NCBI GenBank assembly: GCA_002325785.1
Contig: DCSU01000166.1
Location: 10,598 to 21,182 of the forward strand
Length of the DNA stretch: 10,585 nucleotides
Source of the DNA: Bacteroidales bacterium UBA1458
GTDB taxonomy: Bacteria > Bacteroidota > Bacteroidia > Bacteroidales > VadinHA17
Reading direction: 5' to 3'
The position numbers and the translations under genes were made by a program. Of this stretch, positions 6,529 to 10,585 are shown piece by piece. Position 1 is the first letter of the stretch, and each line of letters opens with the position of its first letter. The notes beneath the pieces were generated by a model. It saw only the letters and a program-made list of their open reading frames with translations. It was not told where the DNA came from and ran no database searches.

Positions 6529-6969
6529 ATGCTGTCAGCCACCTGCAAATACGGTATCAGGGCTGTGATCTTCATTGCCTCGAAGTCTGACCAGAAGATA
6601 AACACCGGTTTGAAGGAGATTACCGAAAAGCTTAATATTCCGCAGCCTTATCTCGCGAAGATCCTGCAGATTCTTGCCAGGAAAAAGATTCTGCATTCCT
6701 CAAAGGGGCCCCATGGAGGATTTTATCTGATGATACCGGCATCAAAGCTGACGCTGATGGATGTAATAGATGCCATTGACGGAAGGAATTTTTTTGACAG
6801 TTGCTATGTGACGGGAGAGAGGTGCAATTTTGACAATCCTGACAATGGTCTATGTGTTCTGCATAATGACCTTCGGCAGGAAAAAGTCCGCCTGGAGAAA
6901 TTTTTCAGTTCCAAAACAATAGAGTCTCTGGTCAGGCAGGCGGAGGGTAATACCGCTATTACGATCTGA
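6529..6969 (+). CDS. Rrf2-family transcriptional regulator (possible Fe-S sensor)
   Basis: This 146-aa protein is of the IscR/NsrR/Rrf2 family. The N terminus MLSATCKYGIRAVIFIA (1-17) and the winged helix-turn-helix (about 25-70: LKEITEKLNIPQPYLAKILQ, then SSKGPHGGFYL at 57-67) are typical. The cluster-binding segment holds C92, C99 and C109, followed by H112. Spacing is C-x6-C-x9-C, wider than the C-x5-C-x5-C of IscR. A [2Fe-2S] or other cluster is therefore plausible but unproven. The ATG directly abuts the rpiB stop, so the two share the promoter at 6037-6067. The 3' end overlaps the convergent vanZ gene by 11 nt. No isc/suf or cysteine-synthesis gene is adjacent, so its regulon cannot be inferred from context. 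Confidence 0.93.
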   Translation: MLSATCKYGIRAVIFIASKSDQKINTGLKEITEKLNIPQPYLAKILQILARKKILHSSKGPHGGFYLMIPASKLTLMDVIDAIDGRNFFDSCYVTGERCNFDNPDNGLCVLHNDLRQEKVRLEKFFSSKTIESLVRQAEGNTAITI

Positions 6970-7348
6970 ATCTTTCAATCAATTTTTTTACAATATGAGC
7001 CAGTAGTATGCCTGCTGTGACACCACCAATATTAGCCACAAGATCAATAGTTTCAGCCTTGCGTGATGTTGTAAGGGTCATCTGCATTATCTCCATCAGG
7101 GCCCCGAAAAGAAGCGGAATTATAAGTATCAGATAATTGAACCGGCGTTCTGTCTGCCATCTGCAAGAGTCCATTAAAAGCATTGCCGAAAAGAATGCGT
7201 ACATTGCAAAGTGTCCCATTTTGTCAATATACGGGATGTTTAACATGCGGCCGGGAACAAGTGATTTACTTCCAGAAAGACTCAGCCAGAGAATGAGCAG
7301 ACCGATGATTATACTCTTATAATATTGTTTTATAAAGAGATATAGCAT
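6959..7348 (-). CDS. VanZ-like small membrane protein
   Basis: This 129-aa inner-membrane protein has about four hydrophobic segments (about 12-26, 45-60, 70-90 and 103-122). The VanZ pattern is present: IDKMGHFAMYAFFS (41-54, with D42, H46, Y50), then ALMEIMQ (83-89, with E86 and Q89), R96, and IDLVANIGGVTAG (101-113, with D102 and N106). VanZ proteins are best known from teicoplanin-resistance clusters, but stand-alone homologues are widespread in Bacteroidota with no assigned job. Nothing here suggests antibiotic resistance. The gene overlaps the last 11 nt of the Rrf2 gene tail to tail and is divergent from hemW, 71 nt away. Confidence 0.87.
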   Translation of the reverse strand: MLYLFIKQYYKSIIIGLLILWLSLSGSKSLVPGRMLNIPYIDKMGHFAMYAFFSAMLLMDSCRWQTERRFNYLILIIPLLFGALMEIMQMTLTTSRKAETIDLVANIGGVTAGILLAHIVKKLIERFRS

Positions 7349-7360
7349 GTTTTATATTTG
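7328..7360 (+). promoter_or_regulatory. Candidate promoter for hemW
   Basis: TATATTTG at 7353-7360 exactly matches TAnnTTTG on the plus strand. A -33 element is poor: TTTT at 7328-7331, spaced 21 nt. The implied transcript start near 7367 gives a leader of about 50 nt before hemW. The element sits against the vanZ start codon (7346-7348). Confidence 0.4.
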
Positions 7361-7419
7361 AAAGTGTGAAAATAACAAACTAATATTAATCTTTAGTATT
7401 TTTAGAAAAGATATTTCCA

Positions 7420-8550
7420 ATGGCCGGCGTTTACCTTCACATACCTTTCTGTAAGAGCTTCTGTAGTTACTGTGACTTTTACAGTATTACCGACAGCAGC
7501 AGTAAAGAGGCTCTTGTCAGGGCCATTATCGATGAGATGGCCCTGCAATCGCGATACCTTGAGGGAGAGAAGGTTGATACGGTTTACTTCGGTGGAGGAA
7601 CACCGTCACTTCTGACTGTTGAGCAGACAGAGAGCATCATTTCTGCCATAAGGAAGAATTTCAGCATGGGCAGTGACCCTGAGATAACCCTGGAAGTCAA
7701 TCCTGACGATGTTACTGCTGGATATTTCGGTTCCCTGAAAGCGATAGGAGTGAACCGGGTTAGTCTCGGGGTGCAGTCGTGGGATGAGAAGAGGCTTCGG
7801 TATCTCGGTCGCCGGCACACAGCAGTGCAGTCAGCCAGGGCTCTCGAACTTATTTTCAGTGAGGGAATAAAGAATGTTTCGGCCGATCTGATATACGGAG
7901 TTCCCGGAATGACAACTGCTGATCTGATGGCTGATCTGCAAAAGATGTTTACCTTCCCGGTGAAGCATCTGTCAGCCTATCATCTTACAATTGAGGATGG
8001 CACCCGTCTGGGTAAGCTTAAGAAGGAGGGAAAGTTGAATGAGACGGATGAGGATACGAGCAATTCGATGTTCACATTGCTTGGCAACATCTGCAGGGAT
8101 CATGGGTTTATTCACTACGAGATATCCAATTTTGCACTTGACGGATACATCTCCCGGCACAATTCTTCATACTGGATGCAGGTTCCTTATCTTGGGCTTG
8201 GCCCCTCGGCTCACTCCTTTGACAGGAGATCACGCCAGTGGAATGTCTCCGATGTGAAAAAATATATCAGGTCTGTCAGCGGTGGTGAAGTGCCTTTTAT
8301 CAGGGAGGAGCTTAGTCGTCTGACAATATTCAATGAATACGTTATGACCTCTCTCCGGACGATGTGGGGTATTGATCTTGCGTACGTGGAGGAGTCTTAT
8401 GACAAGGAGTTGCATGATTATCTCGTCAATCTCTCTGACAAGTATATTCGTTACGGACTGATGAGACGGGAAAAAAATACCCTGGTCTTGACGGACCAGG
8501 GTAAGATGATATCTGACAATATAATTGCCGAGTTGCTTACTGAGCTTTAA
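7420..8550 (+). CDS. hemW: Radical SAM heme chaperone HemW (HemN-like)
   Basis: This 376-aa radical SAM protein is of the HemN/HemW group. YLHIPFC (5-11) and the cluster motif C11-x3-C15-x2-C18 followed by DF bind the [4Fe-4S]/SAM centre. GGGTPS (58-63) is the SAM-binding glycine motif. EVNPDD (92-97), GVQSWDE (117-123) and YHLTIEDGT (187-195) are family blocks. HNSSYW (247-252) fits the HNxxYW motif linked to heme binding in HemW. GLGPSAHS (259-266) follows, and a C-terminal LTDQG (357-361) lies in the extra domain. The absence of the fourth Cys and longer N terminus of true coproporphyrinogen oxidase HemN points to HemW, which delivers heme to membrane enzymes rather than making it. Many databases still mislabel it as HemN. 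Its stop abuts the stop of the convergent gene. Confidence 0.95.
   Translation: MAGVYLHIPFCKSFCSYCDFYSITDSSSKEALVRAIIDEMALQSRYLEGEKVDTVYFGGGTPSLLTVEQTESIISAIRKNFSMGSDPEITLEVNPDDVTAGYFGSLKAIGVNRVSLGVQSWDEKRLRYLGRRHTAVQSARALELIFSEGIKNVSADLIYGVPGMTTADLMADLQKMFTFPVKHLSAYHLTIEDGTRLGKLKKEGKLNETDEDTSNSMFTLLGNICRDHGFIHYEISNFALDGYISRHNSSYWMQVPYLGLGPSAHSFDRRSRQWNVSDVKKYIRSVSGGEVPFIREELSRLTIFNEYVMTSLRTMWGIDLAYVEESYDKELHDYLVNLSDKYIRYGLMRREKNTLVLTDQGKMISDNIIAELLTEL
8471..8503 (-). terminator. Intrinsic terminator of the minus-strand coiled-coil gene, embedded in hemW
   Basis: TACCCTGGTC (8478-8487) and GACCAGGGTA (8494-8503) form a perfect 10-bp stem with a 6-nt loop. On the minus strand the stem is followed directly by seven T residues (plus-strand A run 8471-8477). 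On the plus strand no T run follows, so the element works only for minus-strand transcripts. It lies about 48 nt past the stop of the 8551-9459 gene and inside hemW codons 353-362. Confidence 0.82.
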
Positions 8551-9459
8551 TCAGTTCTTTCCCTTAAGCGTAAAGGTGCTGCTTCCTATTTTTTCGCCGT
8601 CGAGGTAGAGTTCCACATTGTATATTCCCGGGATGAAATCACCGGTGTTGTCAAGGAAGATACACATCTCAATGTCAGCGTTTGCATAATCCACGGCCCT
8701 GTTTGCTGAGTAGATCAGCTGTTCGCCCTGAACCTCAAACAGGTTGTCGGGTGAGGGGGTGATGACCAGCTGGTCGGGACGCACTACTCTCAGGTAGACG
8801 ATCTTATTGCCGGCTTCGGCTATAGGGTTCTCCCTCAGTGTGTAGCATACCCTTACTTTGTCAAGGTTCCTGAGCTCATCAGTCTCCTTGCGTTTTTTGT
8901 TAAGTGCTACGGCAACCACATCCTTGGCCTGTATGACGGATGCCACTGTTACCTTGGAGGTGAGTTCCTCTTTAACCTTTTCAAGTTCTACGTTTGTTTC
9001 CTGAACTGCGGTGATCTGCTGTTTGATCTCGACGTTCTCTGCGGTCAGTACCTGATTGCGCGTGTTGAGAGAGTCTATCTGTACGATGTAGCTCTTCATG
9101 ATATCCCGCATGGTGCTGATTTCTGCCTTGTATTTTCTGATCAGCTGTGCGTTTGAAGCATTAACCTCGAGAAGCTTCTGAATCCTGGTACGCTCACGCT
9201 GAATCTCAGCATTGAGAGTATCATTGCTTGTCTTCAGAGTGTCATAGCCGTACATCATCATGCGGAGCTCGCCTGCAAGAGAGTCTTTCTCTTCCGTGAG
9301 TACCTGTTCCATTTCAACCATCTTGCTCTTCTGGTTGTAATAGAGTACCACCAGTGCTATTAAGCCCAGTGTCAGGATTATGGTTGACACAATCATGACA
9401 ATCGGAGCACCTTTTTTATGCTCAACGTGTTCAGCCTGATATTTTTCCTGATTTTCCAT
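8551..9459 (-). CDS. Single-pass membrane coiled-coil protein, unknown function
   Basis: I do not recognise a named family for this 302-aa protein. Residues 1-18 are charged and His/Lys/Glu-rich. Residues 19-41 form one transmembrane helix (GAPIVMIVSTIILTLGLIA at 17-35 and onward). Residues about 43-170 are a long predicted coiled coil rich in Glu, Lys, Gln and Leu heptads. Residues about 175-302 look beta-rich, ending in GIYNVELYLDGEKIGSSTF (278-296), which resembles an Ig-like strand pair. With an N-in topology the coiled coil and beta domain would be periplasmic, but positive charges lie on both sides of the helix, so topology is uncertain. Database names such as 'ParA-like' for proteins of this sort would be misleading, since no ATPase motif is present. 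The gene is divergent from the PurF-like gene and has its own promoter and terminator. Confidence 0.85.
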   Translation of the reverse strand: MENQEKYQAEHVEHKKGAPIVMIVSTIILTLGLIALVVLYYNQKSKMVEMEQVLTEEKDSLAGELRMMMYGYDTLKTSNDTLNAEIQRERTRIQKLLEVNASNAQLIRKYKAEISTMRDIMKSYIVQIDSLNTRNQVLTAENVEIKQQITAVQETNVELEKVKEELTSKVTVASVIQAKDVVAVALNKKRKETDELRNLDKVRVCYTLRENPIAEAGNKIVYLRVVRPDQLVITPSPDNLFEVQGEQLIYSANRAVDYANADIEMCIFLDNTGDFIPGIYNVELYLDGEKIGSSTFTLKGKN

Positions 9460-9481
9460 TTGTAAGTTATTTAATCCGGTG

Positions 9482-9512
9482 CAAAATTAGTAATTATATC
9501 AGTACAACCAAT
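9482..9512 (-). promoter_or_regulatory. Bacteroidota-type promoter for the coiled-coil protein gene
   Basis: On the minus strand TAATTTTG (plus 9482-9489) matches TAnnTTTG exactly. ATTG (plus 9509-9512) stands at the -33 position with a 19-nt spacer, three of four bases matching TTTG. Transcription would start near 9475, giving a leader of roughly 15 nt before the ATG at 9459. Confidence 0.6.
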
Positions 9513-9581
9513 TTTTCTCCTGTTTGATTATCTTAGCCAGGGATATTTTCACTTAAATTCAACCTTTATATATAACTGTTT

Positions 9582-10585
9582 ATGAGTGGATTTTACGGTT
9601 CAGTCTCCGATAGAAGCTGTGTTGACGACGTATTTTACGGTACTGATTATCATTCGCACCTGGGGACAAAGCGGGCCGGAATGGTGTTTTATGATAAGGA
9701 GATTGGCTTCAGGAGGCGGATACACAACCTGGAGAATGAATATTTCAGGAATAAATTTGAAGCGGAGCTTAAGGAATTCATCGGCAACAGCGGGATGGGA
9801 GTCATCAGTGACACCGATCCGCAGCCGATACTTTTCAATTCGCATCTGGGTCCGTTTGCACTTGTCACTGTCTCCCGGATAGTCAACATTGGTGAGCTGG
9901 CTGAATATTTCCTTGCGCGGAAGAAGCACTTTACAGAAAATTTCATGGGCAATATCAACCCGACAGAGATGGTTGCCAATATTATCTGTGACGGCGACTC
10001 ATTTGTAGAGGGTATTACCAATGTGTTTGAGAAGATACAGGGTTCATGTTCAATGTTGGTTCTGACCAAGGACGGTATAATTGCTGCGCGTGACAGGCTT
10101 GGGCGCACGCCGGTGGTTATAGGCAAGCGCGACGGAGCCCGGGCAGTGGCTTCGGAGACATGTTCCTTCCCAAACACAGGTTTCGAGACTGAATATTTTC
10201 TTGGTCCCGGTGAGATTGTTCATATCCGTTCCAACGGTTTTACCAGGCTTAATTCTCCCGGGAAAAGGATGCAGGCCTGTGCTTTTCTGTGGGTTTATTA
10301 TGGCTTCCCGACATCCGAGTATGAAGACAGGAATGTAGAACAGGTGCGTTACAGGTGTGGTGCCGCGCTTGCTGAGCGTGACACCGTGGATGCTGACTTC
10401 GTGTGTGGTGTTCCCGACTCAGGTGTCGGGCATGCCTTCGGGTATGCGAACAGGAAAGGGCTTCCCTACATGAGTTCATTCTCCAAGTATACACCCACAT
10501 GGCCGAGGAGTTTCATGCCCCAGAGGCAGATACAGAGGGATCTGGTTGCGAGGATGAAGCTCATCCCCAACAAGAAGGTGACCAG
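9582..10585 (+). CDS. PurF-like amidophosphoribosyltransferase-family protein with degenerate glutaminase domain (3' end outside window)
   Basis: The frame opens at ATG 9582 and stays open to the right edge (334 codons seen). It aligns by eye with PurF: an N-terminal Ntn glutaminase-type domain (about 1-220), then a phosphoribosyltransferase-type domain. Landmarks are LTKDGIIAARDRLGRTPVVIG (161-181, in part), ASETCSF (190-196), GPGEIVHI (208-215), GVPDSGVGHAFGYA (276-289) and MKLIPN (325-330). Oddities: it begins Met-Ser-Gly-Phe, not Met-Cys-Gly; the RY of the catalytic Arg segment is replaced (GVISDTD, 73-79); the oxyanion HNG is replaced by TVS (96-98). Glutamine hydrolysis is therefore unlikely. 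The flexible loop usually KNRYVGRTFI reads KYTPTWPRSFM (302-312). C233 matches the first Fe-S ligand of B. subtilis PurF. The PRPP-binding motif lies beyond the window, so PRPP use cannot be judged. I leave the symbol blank because this looks like a paralogue, not the pathway PurF. Confidence 0.88.
   Translation, partial: MSGFYGSVSDRSCVDDVFYGTDYHSHLGTKRAGMVFYDKEIGFRRRIHNLENEYFRNKFEAELKEFIGNSGMGVISDTDPQPILFNSHLGPFALVTVSRIVNIGELAEYFLARKKHFTENFMGNINPTEMVANIICDGDSFVEGITNVFEKIQGSCSMLVLTKDGIIAARDRLGRTPVVIGKRDGARAVASETCSFPNTGFETEYFLGPGEIVHIRSNGFTRLNSPGKRMQACAFLWVYYGFPTSEYEDRNVEQVRYRCGAALAERDTVDADFVCGVPDSGVGHAFGYANRKGLPYMSSFSKYTPTWPRSFMPQRQIQRDLVARMKLIPNKKVT

Noticed and set aside
6947..6962. Small hairpin GTAATA-CCGC-TATTAC at the Rrf2/vanZ junction as a terminator
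   Set aside because: The stem is only 6 bp and AT-rich, and no T run follows directly on either strand.
6959..7348. Glycopeptide resistance function for the VanZ-like protein
   Set aside because: No vanHAX or regulatory genes are present, and stand-alone VanZ homologues are common without a resistance role.
8551..8600. Possible plus-strand terminator for hemW ahead of the T6 run near 8589
   Set aside because: Only 4-bp stems can be drawn upstream of the T run, too weak to support a call.
9523..9551. Possible promoter for the PurF-like gene (TTTG at 9523-9526 and TATTTTCA at 9544-9551)
   Set aside because: The -7 element misses two bases, including the final G, and the spacer is 17 nt rather than about 19-21.
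9586..9882. Plus-strand frame of about 98 codons overlapping the PurF-like start
   Set aside because: It is a +1 shadow of the frame starting at 9582; it shows no domain, while the 9582 frame aligns with PurF.
9689..10177. Open frame of about 162 codons on the minus strand
   Set aside because: It is antisense to the PurF-like gene, whose plus-strand frame matches a known fold across its whole length.

Overview
The window reads as ordinary chromosomal DNA from a member of the Bacteroidota, probably Bacteroidales. The grounds are Bacteroidota-style promoters (TAnnTTTG at -7, with a TTTG-like -33 element), few Shine-Dalgarno sequences, the style of the proteins (a lineage-type Crp/Fnr regulator, a MORN-repeat secreted protein, VanZ, a Ser-start PurF paralogue) and dense packing. 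I see no tRNA, rRNA, CRISPR array, transposon or phage gene. The lineage is my inference from protein and promoter style; no search was run.

Left part (1-2092, + strand): the C-terminal end of a cyclophilin-type peptidyl-prolyl isomerase, then pheS only 15 nt later, then a Crp/Fnr-family regulator. Middle (2113-5640, - strand): a tight operon in the order nadA, a secreted MORN-repeat protein, ruvB, with gaps of 1 and 8 nt. It converges on the Crp/Fnr gene. A 447-nt AT-rich divergent intergenic region follows (5641-6087). It holds several inverted and direct repeats and the rpiB promoter, and most of it is unexplained.

Right part: rpiB (TTG start) and an Rrf2-family regulator abut as stop/start TAGATG. 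The regulator overlaps a convergent VanZ-like membrane protein by 11 nt. Divergent from vanZ is hemW (radical SAM heme chaperone). It meets, stop codon against stop codon, a minus-strand gene for a membrane-anchored coiled-coil protein whose intrinsic terminator lies inside the hemW coding sequence. Divergent from the coiled-coil gene, and running off the right edge from 9582, is a PurF-like protein. Its glutaminase catalytic residues (N-terminal Cys, Arg, oxyanion Asn/Gly) are all replaced.

Most genes are housekeeping functions: translation, NAD synthesis, recombination, pentose phosphate and heme handling, with two or three potential Fe-S or redox-linked proteins (NadA, HemW, Rrf2). The items most worth a second look are the PurF-like pseudo-amidotransferase, the terminator embedded in hemW, the nadA-MORN-ruvB linkage and the long nadA/rpiB intergenic region. 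I do not see convincing evidence for a wholly new multigene system.
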